The position numbers were made by a program, and so were the translations under genes. A model generated the notes under the pieces. That model was not told the DNA's origin. It did not search any database and saw only the letters and a list, made by a program, of their open reading frames with translations. Shown in pieces: positions 8,881-17,848 of a stretch of 64,000 bases of DNA (positions are counted from its first letter, which is position 1; each line of letters starts with the position of its first letter). The stretch covers positions 113,052 through 177,051 of the forward strand of contig JAFLDB010000005.1 of assembly GCA_017302615.1 (NCBI GenBank), in the 5' to 3' direction. Source of the DNA: Sphingomonadales bacterium (GTDB lineage Bacteria; Pseudomonadota; Alphaproteobacteria; Sphingomonadales; Sphingomonadaceae).

Positions 8881-9623
8881 CCCGCTTCGCCCTCACCCTT
8901 GAATTCGATGGCACGCCGTTCTTCGGCCTGCAGCGCCAGGCCCATGGGCCGAGCGTACAGCAGGCGGTGGAAGAGGCGATCCATGCCACGACCGGGGAGA
9001 CGATCACCCTCCACGCCGCCGGGCGCACCGATGCCGGGGTCCACGCGCTGGGGATGCGGGTCCATGCCGATGTGGCGAAGGACATCGCCCCGTTCCGGCT
9101 GATGGAAGCGCTCAACCACCACTTGCGACCGAACCCGATCGCGGTGCTGGACTGCGTGGTGGTGCCGGATGACTGGCACGCGCGGTTTTCCTGCGTGGGT
9201 CGCGAGTATCTCTACCGCATCGCCAACCGCCGTGCGCCGCTGACGCTGGATGCGAACCGCGCCTGGCAGGTGCCGCAACCACTCGATGCCGAGGCGATGC
9301 ACCGCGCCGCGCAGGCGCTGGTCGGGCGGCACGATTTTACCACTTTCCGCTCGGTCCACTGCCAGGCGCAGAGCCCGGAAAAGACCCTCGACCTCCTCAG
9401 CGTGGAACGGGCGGGACAGGAAGTGCACATCCGCGCAGCCGCGCGCAGCTTCCTCCACCATCAGGTCCGCTCGATGGTCGGCTGTCTGGCGCTGGTCGGC
9501 ATGGGCCGCTGGCGCGAGGAACAGGTGGGCGAAGCGCTGGCCGCTCGCGACCGCCAGGCGCTGGGCCTCAACGCGCCGAGCGAGGGGCTTTATTTCGTGC
9601 GGGCGCTTTACCCGGACGATTGA
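8877..9623 (+). CDS. truA: tRNA pseudouridine(38-40) synthase TruA
   Basis: 248 residues starting with TTG, which overlaps the fmt stop (TTGA). It converts uridines 38-40 in the tRNA anticodon stem to pseudouridine. The catalytic aspartate lies in [13 protein letters not shown] near residue 52, and the FTTFRSVHC and [14 protein letters not shown] motifs follow. The TTG start has no ATG alternative before conserved sequence. Confidence 0.96.
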   Translation: MTRFALTLEFDGTPFFGLQRQAHGPSVQQAVEEAIHATTGETITLHAAGRTDAGVHALGMRVHADVAKDIAPFRLMEALNHHLRPNPIAVLDCVVVPDDWHARFSCVGREYLYRIANRRAPLTLDANRAWQVPQPLDAEAMHRAAQALVGRHDFTTFRSVHCQAQSPEKTLDLLSVERAGQEVHIRAAARSFLHHQVRSMVGCLALVGMGRWREEQVGEALAARDRQALGLNAPSEGLYFVRALYPDD

Positions 9624-9680
9624 GGCACTAGGTTGCAATCCGCAACGCCATAACGGCGCAACGGATTCGGGAGACAACCT

Positions 9681-10787
9681 ATGGCCTTCACCGGCAAGCA
9701 GCTTACCACCCAGCTCGACGCAGACGGCACGCTGACCGTCCAATTGAACGACAAGACCTGGGAAGACCCCAAGCCCGGCCAGGTGCTGATCAAGGTCGAG
9801 GCGACCCCGATCAACCCGTCGGACCTCGGCCTGCTGTTTGCCAGCGCCGATACCGACAATGCCGAATATTCTCCCGGCAAGGTCGTGGCGAAAATGCCGG
9901 AAGCCGCAACCCGCGCGTTCAAGGCCCGCCACGGCATGGCCATGCCGGCCGGCAACGAAGCCGCCGGGATCGTCGTTGCGGCCGGCGCCGGGGCCGAACA
10001 CCTGATGGGCAAGCGGATCGCCTGCGTCCCCGGCACCGCCTATGGCACCTATGCCATTGCCGAGGCGCAAATGGCCTTTGCCGTGGATGACAGCGTGACT
10101 GCGGAACAGGCGGCAAGTTCGTTCGTCAACCCGATGACCGCGCTCGGTTTTGTCGAGACGATGAAGATGGAAGGCTTCACCGGCATCGTGCATGCCGCGG
10201 CCGCATCCAACCTCGGCCAGATGCTGGTCAAGATCTGCCAGGAAGACGGGATTCCGCTGGTCAACGTGGTCCGCAGCGAAGCGCAGGTGAAGCTGCTGAA
10301 AGACCTTGGCGCGACCCACGTACTCAACATGACCGACGCCGATTACATGCCCAAGCTGATCGATGCGATTGCCGAGACCAAGGCCATGCTGGGCTTCGAT
10401 CCGATCGGCGGCGGGACGGTTGCCAGCCAGTTCCTCTCCGCGATGGAAGCCGCCGCCAGCCGCGGCGCGGCCTTCAGCCGTTATGGCTCGTCGGAACCGA
10501 AGAAGGTTTACATCTATGGCGCGCTGGACCTGGGCCCGACGATCCTGAACCGCGCCTTCGGCCTGACCTGGGACCTGGCCGGCTGGTTGCTCACCCCGTT
10601 CATGATGAAGGCCGGACCCGAAGTGGTCGGGCGGATGCGCGCGCGGGTGATGAAGGACCTGACCACCACTTTCGCCAGCCACTATGCGAAGAAGGGCAAC
10701 CTGGAAGACATGCTGACCAGGGATGCGGTCGCCATGTACAACGCGCGGCGCACGGGCGAGAAGTACCTCGTCACCCCCAACGACTGA
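9681..10787 (+). CDS. MDR-superfamily zinc-type alcohol dehydrogenase/quinone oxidoreductase-like protein
   Basis: A 368-residue protein with the GroES-like N-terminal half (KPGQVLIKVEATPINPSDLGLL) and a nucleotide-binding half (IVHAAAASNLGQMLVKICQ near residue 170). The substrate is not evident. I see no clear catalytic zinc ligand set, so it is closer to quinone oxidoreductase-type members than to classical zinc alcohol dehydrogenases. It is followed after 16 bases by an SDR gene on the same strand, so the two probably form an operon for oxidation-reduction of a small carbonyl or alcohol substrate (inference). Confidence 0.85.
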   Translation: MAFTGKQLTTQLDADGTLTVQLNDKTWEDPKPGQVLIKVEATPINPSDLGLLFASADTDNAEYSPGKVVAKMPEAATRAFKARHGMAMPAGNEAAGIVVAAGAGAEHLMGKRIACVPGTAYGTYAIAEAQMAFAVDDSVTAEQAASSFVNPMTALGFVETMKMEGFTGIVHAAAASNLGQMLVKICQEDGIPLVNVVRSEAQVKLLKDLGATHVLNMTDADYMPKLIDAIAETKAMLGFDPIGGGTVASQFLSAMEAAASRGAAFSRYGSSEPKKVYIYGALDLGPTILNRAFGLTWDLAGWLLTPFMMKAGPEVVGRMRARVMKDLTTTFASHYAKKGNLEDMLTRDAVAMYNARRTGEKYLVTPND

Positions 10788-10803
10788 GCGGGAGGCCGGC
10801 GGC

Positions 10804-11640
10804 ATGGCTGATCACATCGCGGGCAAATCCATCGTCATCACCGGCGGCGGCGGCGGCTTCGGCAAACTGGTGGCGGAAAAGGCCGCGGCGCTGGGCGCCG
10901 CTGTCACGCTGGGCGATATCGACGGCGCGGCGGCCGAGACCGTCGCTGCCGGGATCGTCGCCGGCGGAGGCAAGGCGCAGGCCGTGCAGACCGATGTGAC
11001 CGATCTGGCCCAGGTCCGTGCACTGGTCGGCCGGGCGGTCGAGGCGTTCGGGCGGATCGACGTGATGGTGAACAACGCCGGGATCATGCCGCTGGCGTTC
11101 TTTTCCGATCACGAGGCCGCCCATCCCGCCTGGATGCGGTGCATCGACATCAACATCAAGGGCGTGCTCAACGGCATGATTGCCGCCTACGATCCGATGA
11201 TGACCGAGGGCCGTGGGCAGGTCATCAACATCAGTTCGATCTACGGCAATTTCCCGGTGGTCGGCGCGGCGGTCTATGGTGCAACCAAGGCGGCGGTGAA
11301 CACGCTCGGCGAAAGCCTGCGGATGGAATCGCGCGGCAAGATCAAGGTCACCACGATCAAGCCGACCGGGGTTCCCGCCACGGGCCTGTCGGCCAGCGTG
11401 ATCAATCCGGCCGCCAGCGTCGGCATCCTGGGCCACAATGCGCCGGATTTCATGGCGATGGTGGCCGAAATGCAGGCCGGCACTTTCCCGGCGGAGCGGC
11501 TGGATGCGGAGAACATCGACTATGCCAGCCTGGCCCCTCAGCACATTGCCGATGCGGTGATCCACGCGATCAACCAGCCGTGGGGCGTCTCGCTGGGCGA
11601 AATCACCGTCCGCGCGGCCGGGGATCACTTCATTCTTTAG
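10804..11640 (+). CDS. SDR family NAD(P)-dependent oxidoreductase
   Basis: 278 residues. Classical short-chain dehydrogenase layout: cofactor loop VITGGGGGFGKL near residue 15, NNAGIMP near 92, and the catalytic Ser-Tyr-Lys in NISSIYG...VYGATKAAV at about 141-165. The start follows GGGAGGCCGGC. The substrate is unknown. It lies directly downstream of the MDR gene and is convergent with the thioredoxin-like gene, which it overlaps by 11 bases at the 3' ends. Confidence 0.9.
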   Translation: MADHIAGKSIVITGGGGGFGKLVAEKAAALGAAVTLGDIDGAAAETVAAGIVAGGGKAQAVQTDVTDLAQVRALVGRAVEAFGRIDVMVNNAGIMPLAFFSDHEAAHPAWMRCIDINIKGVLNGMIAAYDPMMTEGRGQVINISSIYGNFPVVGAAVYGATKAAVNTLGESLRMESRGKIKVTTIKPTGVPATGLSASVINPAASVGILGHNAPDFMAMVAEMQAGTFPAERLDAENIDYASLAPQHIADAVIHAINQPWGVSLGEITVRAAGDHFIL

Positions 11641-12121
11641 CGGCGATCTGTCGGAACCAGCCGATTACCTCCGCCTCACTGCGGCTGGCGGCGTTGCGCC
11701 ACGAATAGGCGTCGTGCTTGCCGTTGAGGCGTTTGCCCTTGGGTGAGACCACCACCATGGTCGGGGTGCCCGGCATCTTGGCGACGCCGAACCGTGCGGC
11801 CAGATCGAGGTTCCGCCCCCGCCCGTCCTGCGGCACGCCGACGTCGATGAACGTTACCGAAAAGCGGGCGCCGAACTCGGCCTGGAAGGCATCGGACGTC
11901 AGCAGTGCGGCCAGCGCCTGGCTATCGTGGCACCAGTCCGCCCCGAACACGATCACCGCCAGCTTGCCTTCGGCCCGGGCCGCAGCCAGCGCGGCATCGA
12001 GCCGGGCGGCATCATCCGCGCGTTCCGGATAATAGGCCGTCGGCGCGCCATCCCCGGCCAGCACCGGCGACGCTATCGGCAGCAGGGTGGCCAGCAGGAT
12101 TGCAGCGAGCAGACGCGTCAC
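11630..12121 (-). CDS. Secreted thioredoxin-fold protein with a single active-site cysteine
   Basis: 163 residues from a GTG start that overlaps the upstream monooxygenase stop (GTGA), so the two are translationally coupled. The N-terminus is a signal peptide (LLAAILLATLLPIASPVLAG). The thioredoxin-fold active-site position reads FGADWCHDSQAL, that is CxxS instead of CxxC, and the cis-proline loop is KMPGTPTMVVVSPKG. The second redox cysteine is missing, so ordinary disulfide reduction is unlikely; a monothiol exchange or a structural role is possible. The function is not known. Confidence 0.8.
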   Translation of the reverse strand: MTRLLAAILLATLLPIASPVLAGDGAPTAYYPERADDAARLDAALAAARAEGKLAVIVFGADWCHDSQALAALLTSDAFQAEFGARFSVTFIDVGVPQDGRGRNLDLAARFGVAKMPGTPTMVVVSPKGKRLNGKHDAYSWRNAASRSEAEVIGWFRQIAAKE

Positions 12122-13905
12122 GCGAAAGCCAGCCCGTCGAACCTGCCGTCGCTGCGCCAGCCTTCGATATAGGCGAAATAGGCCACCGCGCCCCACGGAT
12201 AGCCGCGCCCCAGCCCGGCCCCGGCCTCTTCCCAGCCCTTGCCTTCGTTGTTGTAATAGCCCGGCGTGCAATCGACGGATCCGAGCATCGGCCCCGGACC
12301 GGAATCGAGCAGCTTCAGCCAGTCCGCCTCCGCCTCGGCGGTTACTTCCACCCGGGTCAGCCCTTCGGCCTGCATGTGCGAGAGGATCCGGGCAAAGGTC
12401 TTCGCGCTGTCGATGATGTTGTGCGGCACGTTGGAAATCAGGTTCGCGCCCTGCTGCGGCTGGACGATGAACAGGTTGGGAAAGCCGTGGACGTGGATCC
12501 CGTGCTTGCTGCGCATCCCATCGGCCCAGGCTTCGGACAGCAAGCGCCCGCCCGTGCCCGCCACATCGAACCCGCAGCGGCGGCGATAGTCGGTGCCCAC
12601 TTCGAAGCCCGAGGCATAGACGATGCAATCGACCGGATATTCGATACCGCCGACCACCACACCGTTTTCGGTGATTTCCTCCACCCCCTTGCCATCGGTA
12701 TCGAGCAGCACCGTATTGGGATTGTTGAACGATTGCAGATAGGCATCGTGGAAGCACGGCCGCTTGCACAGCTGGCGATACCAGGCCTTCAGCTTGTCGG
12801 CGGTCTCCTTGTCCGCCACCACTTCGTCGGTGCGGGCGCGGATCTGCTCCATCTTCTCGTGGTCGGCATCCTCGAACGATGCAAACATTGCTGCGGGGGT
12901 GCGCTGATCGGCCGGGATCTCCGCCATTTTGGCCCGCATCATCTTGGCGAGGTCAGTCCAGCCATCGTCGACCAGATCAACCTCCGGCATGACCATCCCG
13001 GTCTGCCAGGCCGCGAAATTGTCCAGCCATTCGTACTGCCAGCCCGGCTTGGCGATTGAGGCGAACCATTCCGGATCGATCGGCGCATTGTTGCGCACAT
13101 CGACCGAGCTGGGCGTGCGCTGGCAGACATAGAGCTTGCCGGCACTGGCCGACAGGTGCGGGACCACCTGCACCGCCGTGGCCCCGGTGCCGATGATCGC
13201 CACCCGCTTGTCCGCCAGCTTGCTCAGCGGCGCGCCTTCAGGCGATCCGCCGGTATAGTCATAGTCCCAGCGGCTGGTGTGAAAGCTGTGGCCCTTGAAC
13301 CGCTCCAGCCCCGGAATGCCCGGCAGCTTGGCGACGTGCAGCGGCCCGGTGCCAAGCCCGACATGGCGGGTGGTGAAGCGATCGCCCCGGTCGGTGCTGA
13401 CCACCCAGACACCGGCCGCATCGTCCCAGGTCAGGCTGGTGACGGCGGTGTGGAACAGAGCATTCTCGTAAAGCCCGAAAGTCCGCGCGATCCGGCGGCT
13501 GTGCTCCAGGATTTCCGGCGCATGGGCGTATTTCTCGCTCGGCATGTGGCCGGTTTCTTCCAGCAGCGGCAGATAGATCATCGATGCCGTATCGCACTGC
13601 GCGCCGGGATAGCGGTTCCAGTACCAGTTGCCGCCGAAATCGCCGGCCTTGTCGATGATCCGGACCGACTGGATGCCCGCCTCTTTCAGCTTGGCACCCA
13701 CCACCAGCCCGGCAAAGCCGCCGCCGATGAAGGTGAAATCGGCATGATCGGTCACCGCATCGCGCGGGATCACCGGCATGTATGGATCGTCTTTCAGGTG
13801 AGCGAACTTGCCGGTCAGTTCCCTGTACTGCGCGTTGCCTTCCGCACGGATGCGCTTGTCGCGTTCCTCGGCATATTTCGCGCGGATCGCGGCAGTATCG
13901 AGCAT
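12118..13905 (-). CDS. Baeyer-Villiger-type flavin monooxygenase
   Basis: 595 residues. The first FAD-binding Rossmann motif GGGFAG is at residues 61-66. The class B flavoprotein/BVMO fingerprint FKGHSFHTSRWDY follows the GLGTGPLHVAKLPG segment, and the NADPH motif VAIIGTGATAVQVV comes next. Such enzymes insert oxygen next to a ketone to give an ester or lactone, using NADPH. The natural substrate cannot be read from sequence. The N-terminal about 55 residues precede the FAD domain, as in cyclopentadecanone/steroid-type members. It is coupled to the downstream thioredoxin-fold gene. Confidence 0.9.
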   Translation of the reverse strand: MLDTAAIRAKYAEERDKRIRAEGNAQYRELTGKFAHLKDDPYMPVIPRDAVTDHADFTFIGGGFAGLVVGAKLKEAGIQSVRIIDKAGDFGGNWYWNRYPGAQCDTASMIYLPLLEETGHMPSEKYAHAPEILEHSRRIARTFGLYENALFHTAVTSLTWDDAAGVWVVSTDRGDRFTTRHVGLGTGPLHVAKLPGIPGLERFKGHSFHTSRWDYDYTGGSPEGAPLSKLADKRVAIIGTGATAVQVVPHLSASAGKLYVCQRTPSSVDVRNNAPIDPEWFASIAKPGWQYEWLDNFAAWQTGMVMPEVDLVDDGWTDLAKMMRAKMAEIPADQRTPAAMFASFEDADHEKMEQIRARTDEVVADKETADKLKAWYRQLCKRPCFHDAYLQSFNNPNTVLLDTDGKGVEEITENGVVVGGIEYPVDCIVYASGFEVGTDYRRRCGFDVAGTGGRLLSEAWADGMRSKHGIHVHGFPNLFIVQPQQGANLISNVPHNIIDSAKTFARILSHMQAEGLTRVEVTAEAEADWLKLLDSGPGPMLGSVDCTPGYYNNEGKGWEEAGAGLGRGYPWGAVAYFAYIEGWRSDGRFDGLAFA

Positions 13906-14026
13906 ATCGGCTTCCTCTGTTCCAATTCGTTGGCGCCATGCCGGCGCACAGCCATTGGAGCGGAGGTTTCCCGATCAGGTCAAGCGAACAATTGCCCGGA
14001 TGCGCGATCCATGGCCCGGCTCAGGA

Positions 14027-15016
14027 TCAACCCTTGCCGACCACGCTTTCGGGCAGTTCGGTGCCGAACACGCGCTGGTAGTATTCGGCCACCAGCATCC
14101 GCTCGGTCTCGTCGCACTTGTTGAGGAACGAGAGGCGGAAGGCGAAGCCCGGATCCTTGAAGATCGCGGTGTTCTGCGCCCAGGTGATCACGGTGCGCGG
14201 GCTCATAACGGTGGAGATATCGCCGTTGATGAATCCCTGGCGGGTCAGGTCGGCCACCTTGACCATGTTGGCCACCACTTCGGCCGAAGCGCCGGTCACC
14301 TTCTTGAGGACGATTTCCGCTTCGACCTGCGCCGGAAGGTAGTTCAGCTGGACCACGATGTTCCAGCGGTCCATCTGCGCCTGGTTGATCGCCTGGGTGC
14401 CGTGATAGAGGCCCGAAGTGTCACCCAGGCCGACCGTGTTGGCCGTGGCGAACAGGCGGAAGTTCTTGTCCGGGCGGATCACACGGTTCTGATCGAGCAG
14501 GGTCAGCTTGCCTTCGGTTTCCAGCACGCGCTGGATCACGAACATCACGTCCGGACGGCCGGCATCGTATTCGTCGAACACCAGCGCCACCGGGTGCTGC
14601 AGTGCCCAGGGCAGCAGGCCTTCGCGGAACTCGGTCACCTGCAGGCCATCGCGCAGGACGATGGCATCGCGGCCGACCAGATCGATGCGGCTGATGTGGG
14701 CGTCGAGGTTGATCCGCACGCAGGGCCAGTTGAGCCGCGCGGCAACCTGTTCGATGTGCGTGCTCTTGCCGGTGCCGTGATAGCCCTGCACGATCACCCG
14801 GCGGTTGAAGGCAAAGCCGGCCAGGATTGCCAGGGTGGTGTCCGGATCGAACACATAGGCATCGTCCGCATCCGGCGTGCGCTCATCGGCGACGCTGAAG
14901 GCCGGAACCTGCATGTCGATGTCGATCCCGAACATCTCGCGCACGTCGACAGTGATGTCGGGCGCGGGCAGGACGGTCTGGTTGGCGGTGTCGGTGCGGG
15001 CGGTGTGGTCGGTCAT
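14027..15016 (-). CDS. cobS: CobS-family AAA+ ATPase (cobaltochelatase subunit CobS)
   Basis: 329 residues. A MoxR-like AAA+ ATPase with Walker [13 protein letters not shown] at about residue 83 and Walker [10 protein letters not shown]. The N-terminal [16 protein letters not shown] segment is typical of CobS. In aerobic B12 synthesis CobS and CobT drive cobalt insertion by CobN. Neither cobT nor cobN is adjacent; the next gene downstream is the BVMO. In many alphaproteobacteria cobS sits beside J-domain and BolA genes, as here, even without a B12 pathway, so another AAA+ role is possible. The ATG at 15016 is the family start. Confidence 0.92.
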   Translation of the reverse strand: MTDHTARTDTANQTVLPAPDITVDVREMFGIDIDMQVPAFSVADERTPDADDAYVFDPDTTLAILAGFAFNRRVIVQGYHGTGKSTHIEQVAARLNWPCVRINLDAHISRIDLVGRDAIVLRDGLQVTEFREGLLPWALQHPVALVFDEYDAGRPDVMFVIQRVLETEGKLTLLDQNRVIRPDKNFRLFATANTVGLGDTSGLYHGTQAINQAQMDRWNIVVQLNYLPAQVEAEIVLKKVTGASAEVVANMVKVADLTRQGFINGDISTVMSPRTVITWAQNTAIFKDPGFAFRLSFLNKCDETERMLVAEYYQRVFGTELPESVVGKG

Positions 15017-15210
15017 ATCACCGGTTCGCCTATACGCGCGGGCGCGCGGCTGCAATAAAGAATCGGTTGCGAATAGCGACTCATCACCAGGGAGCACGGC
15101 TGTCCCATCCCTCCCCTCGTCCTCAAGCTCGATCTGCCCCCGGCATGGCAAGACAAGGTGGCGGGCCGCGTGCCTGCGCGCTAGGCTGCTGCAAAAGCGG
15201 GAGAGCAAGG

Positions 15211-15585
15211 ATGAGCTACATCGACGGATTCGTGATCGCCTGCCCGAAGGACAACCGGCAGAAGTTCATCGATCACGCGCTCAGCGGGGACGGCCTGTTC
15301 ATCGAAATGGGCGCGCTGCGGGTAGTGGAATGCTGGGCCGATGATGTGCCCGATGGCACTCTGACCGACTTCCGCAAGGCGGTGCGGGCTACGCCAGAGG
15401 AAGACGTCATCTTCAGCTGGATCGAATGGCCCGACAAGGCCACCCGCGATGCCGCCTATGCGGTGATGACCTCCCCCGATTTCAAGGATCCGCGGATGGA
15501 TCCGGAGCTGAACCCGATGCCGTTCGATGGCAAACGGATGATCTGGGGCGGGTTCGCGCCGGTCGTCGATCTGTCGGCAGGGTAG
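15211..15585 (+). CDS. DUF1428 (YbaA-like) family protein
   Basis: 124 residues. It has the whole YbaA/DUF1428 layout: [13 protein letters not shown] at the N-terminus, [16 protein letters not shown] near residue 35, [15 protein letters not shown] near 70, and [12 protein letters not shown] near the C-terminus. The fold is a ferredoxin-like dimeric alpha+beta barrel. The function is unknown. The ATG at 15211 follows GGGAGAGCAAGG. The next gene starts 20 bases downstream. Confidence 0.92.
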   Translation: MSYIDGFVIACPKDNRQKFIDHALSGDGLFIEMGALRVVECWADDVPDGTLTDFRKAVRATPEEDVIFSWIEWPDKATRDAAYAVMTSPDFKDPRMDPELNPMPFDGKRMIWGGFAPVVDLSAG

Positions 15586-15605
15586 AGAAAGAGGAAGCAA
15601 GACCG

Positions 15606-16043
15606 ATGCATGAACTTTCCATCTCGCGGCTGATTGCGGCGCCACCGGCGAAGGTCTGGGACGTCTTCGTCAACCGCAGCGACGAATGGTGGTGTCCGTT
15701 GCCTTGGCGCGCCGAAGTCGACTGGGGCGAGCGCCGCGCCGGTGCCGCGATCCACACCACGATGTTCGGGCCGGATGGCGAAGTGCATCAGCATCCGGGC
15801 CTGATTCTGGCCTGGGATGAAGGTCGGCGGATTGCCTCGACCGATGCAATCGTCGGCGATCTTGAGCCCAATGCTCCGTTCATGATCGGCATCTGGGAAA
15901 TCGCCCCCGAAGGCGATGGAACCCGCTACACCGCCCGGGCCCGCCACTGGAGCGAGCAAGCGATGGCCGAGCACCGCGACATGGGCTTCGAGGAAGGCTG
16001 GGGAGCCTGTGCCGACCAATTGGCGGCGCTTTGTCTGACCTGA
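15606..16043 (+). CDS. SRPBCC/AHSA1-like domain protein
   Basis: 145 residues of the START/Bet v 1-like fold. The opening LSISRLIAAPPAKVWDVFVNRSDEWWCP is the classic N-terminal strand and helix, and the C-terminal helix HRDMGFEEGWGACADQLAAL closes the cavity. Relatives bind hydrophobic ligands or act with Hsp90. The ligand is unknown. It is probably co-transcribed with the DUF1428 gene. It converges with the J-domain gene, leaving only four bases. Confidence 0.85.
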   Translation: MHELSISRLIAAPPAKVWDVFVNRSDEWWCPLPWRAEVDWGERRAGAAIHTTMFGPDGEVHQHPGLILAWDEGRRIASTDAIVGDLEPNAPFMIGIWEIAPEGDGTRYTARARHWSEQAMAEHRDMGFEEGWGACADQLAALCLT

Positions 16044-16047
16044 CCGC

Positions 16048-16626
16048 TCAGGCGAAGGCCGCCGCCTTGCGCAGCAGCTGATAGGCCTCCACCACCGATT
16101 GCAGCCGCTTCTCGCTGGACCGGTCACCCCCGTTGCGATCGGGATGGAGCGCGTGGACCAGTTCGGAATAGCGCTTGCGCAGGGCGCGTCGGTCGGCGTC
16201 CAGTTCCAGACCCAGTACGTCGAGCGCGCGGCGCTCGTCCGGCGTGACTTCGCGGCCGTCCTTGCGCTGCGCCGGGCGGCGGGCGCGGGCGCGGCCGGAA
16301 ATCGCCTCCAGCGGGTCCTTGAAATCGGCCCAGCGCGGGGCGGCGTCGATCCCCGCCGTGGGGGAAAAGGCGCGGGTCTGGCGGTCCCAGCCGTGGATCG
16401 GGTGCTGCGCGGCCAGGATTTCCTCGGCGGTCATGCCTTCGAACCAGTCATAGCCCGCATTGAACTGGCGCACGTAATCGAGGCAGAACCAGCGGTATTG
16501 CCCCGGCCCGTCGAAACTGGGCCCGCGCGGCCCCGGCGCGCGGAATTCACCGACCTCGGCACAGCCGGGCCAGTCGCAGGGACGGCGCGATTCGCGCACC
16601 CGGCCATGAAAACGATCCTGTTTCAC
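16048..16626 (-). CDS. J-domain (DnaJ-like) protein
   Basis: 192 residues. The J domain is C-terminal (about 130-190): LDVLGLELDADRRALRKRYSELVHALHPDRNGG, with the HPD tripeptide that stimulates DnaK. The N-terminal 120 residues carry a CDWPGC motif and aromatic segments (YRWFCLDYVRQFN) that recur in the alphaproteobacterial J-protein found next to cobS and bolA. Its client is unknown. It is divergent from bolA. Confidence 0.92.
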   Translation of the reverse strand: MKQDRFHGRVRESRRPCDWPGCAEVGEFRAPGPRGPSFDGPGQYRWFCLDYVRQFNAGYDWFEGMTAEEILAAQHPIHGWDRQTRAFSPTAGIDAAPRWADFKDPLEAISGRARARRPAQRKDGREVTPDERRALDVLGLELDADRRALRKRYSELVHALHPDRNGGDRSSEKRLQSVVEAYQLLRKAAAFA

Positions 16627-16664
16627 CCCTTCCCCATGCCGTCTGATCGGTTAGAAGGAAAGCC

Positions 16665-16940
16665 ATGACCGGCACCGTTGCATCCGAAATCGAAAGCCTG
16701 CTGACTGCGGCCTTTGCCCCCACCCGGCTGGCCGTGATCAACGACAGCGCCCGCCACAGCGGCCATTCCGGCGATGACGGATCGGGCGAAAGCCACTTCA
16801 CCGTGGAGATCGAGAGCGCCGCCTTTGCCGGGGTTTCACGCCTGCAGCGCCAGCGCATGGTCAACGCCGCGCTGGGCGACATTCCCGGACAGCGGGTTCA
16901 TGCTCTGGCGGTGAAAGCCCGCGCACCGGGCGAAGCGTGA
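16665..16940 (+). CDS. bolA: BolA family protein
   Basis: 91 residues. The BolA class II-like fold shows HFTVEIESAAFAGVSRLQRQRMVNAAL near the middle, including the conserved FAGxxxxxRxxxVxxxL helix, and a C-terminal HALAVKA strand. BolA proteins pair with monothiol glutaredoxins in iron-sulfur trafficking. No glutaredoxin gene follows here; the next gene is a pirin, whose start overlaps the bolA stop. Confidence 0.93.
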   Translation: MTGTVASEIESLLTAAFAPTRLAVINDSARHSGHSGDDGSGESHFTVEIESAAFAGVSRLQRQRMVNAALGDIPGQRVHALAVKARAPGEA

Positions 16941-17821
16941 TGGGGATCATCCAGACGATCGATCCGGTCAGCCACAACCTCGGCGCCTTCACCGTGCGCC
17001 GGGTGCTGCCCAGCCCGCGGCGGATCATGGTCGGCCCGTTCATCTTCGTCGACGAGTTCGGCCCGGCGACAATCCCGGCGGGGCAGGCGATGGACGTGCG
17101 CCCGCATCCGCACATCGGCCTCGCCACGGTGACCTGGCTGTTCGAGGGGGCGATCGCCCACCGCGACAGCCTGGGCACCTTTGCCACGATCCGGCCCGGC
17201 CAGGTCAACCTGATGACTGCCGGACGTGGGATCGTCCATTCCGAGCGCGGACTTCCCGAAGAGCGGGAGCGGGACAAGCCGATCTTCGGGATGCAGACCT
17301 GGCTCGCCCTGCCCGACGGCATGGAGGACATCGACCCAGCGTTCGAAGCGCTGGCCGATCTGCCGCTGGTGGAAGACGGCTGCGCCAGCGCGCGGGTGAT
17401 CATGGGAACGCTGTGGGGACGCAGCGCCGCGACCACCCAGCACAGCCCGACAATCTATGCGGAGATCAATCTGGCCCCCGGCGGCGCCCTGCCGATCGAT
17501 GCCGAGGCGGAAGAACGCGCGGTGATGCTGGTCGAGGGTGAGGCGAGCATCGACGGGGCCGAACTGACGCCCTTTGCCCTGGCCGTGCTGGCACCGGGGC
17601 AGGCGATGAAGCTGGGCTCCACGCTGGGCGGGCGGGTCATGCTGCTGGGCGGCGCGGCCTTTGCCAGCCCCCGCCACGTGTGGTGGAATTTCGTCCATTC
17701 CCGCCGCGAGGCGATTGCGCAGGCGCGGGATGACTGGAACCATGGCCGCTTCCCGAAAGTGCCGGGGGACGAGGAGGAGTTCATCCCGATCCCCGCCGTG
17801 CCGCTGACACGAAGCGAATAG
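16940..17821 (+). CDS. Pirin family protein
   Basis: 293 residues, bicupin. The N-terminal cupin carries the metal-binding histidines in RPHPHIGLATVTWLFEG and AGRGIVHSER, and FIFVDEFGP is the typical preceding segment. Pirins bind iron, and some have quercetinase activity or act as redox sensors; the role here is unknown. The ATG at 16940 overlaps the bolA stop codon; a GTG three bases earlier is equally placed. It belongs to a tight bolA-pirin-SDR-hydrolase-LtrA run. Confidence 0.93.
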   Translation: MGIIQTIDPVSHNLGAFTVRRVLPSPRRIMVGPFIFVDEFGPATIPAGQAMDVRPHPHIGLATVTWLFEGAIAHRDSLGTFATIRPGQVNLMTAGRGIVHSERGLPEERERDKPIFGMQTWLALPDGMEDIDPAFEALADLPLVEDGCASARVIMGTLWGRSAATTQHSPTIYAEINLAPGGALPIDAEAEERAVMLVEGEASIDGAELTPFALAVLAPGQAMKLGSTLGGRVMLLGGAAFASPRHVWWNFVHSRREAIAQARDDWNHGRFPKVPGDEEEFIPIPAVPLTRSE

Positions 17822-17848
17822 AACAACCGCATAACAGGGAGAGACAGG

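Noticed and set aside
8562..10805. Minus-strand open frame of 747 codons
   Set aside because: Antisense to fmt, truA and the MDR gene, all of which are clear coding sequences; no recognisable motifs.
11630..12769. 379-codon minus-strand frame joining the monooxygenase region and the thioredoxin-like gene
   Set aside because: Its first two thirds are out of frame within the monooxygenase. Only the part from GTG 12121, with signal peptide and thioredoxin fold, is coding.
15075..15184. Short frame before the DUF1428 gene
   Set aside because: The translation ending in [16 protein letters not shown] looks protein-like, but there is no start codon in the frame after the preceding stop, so no gene can be claimed.
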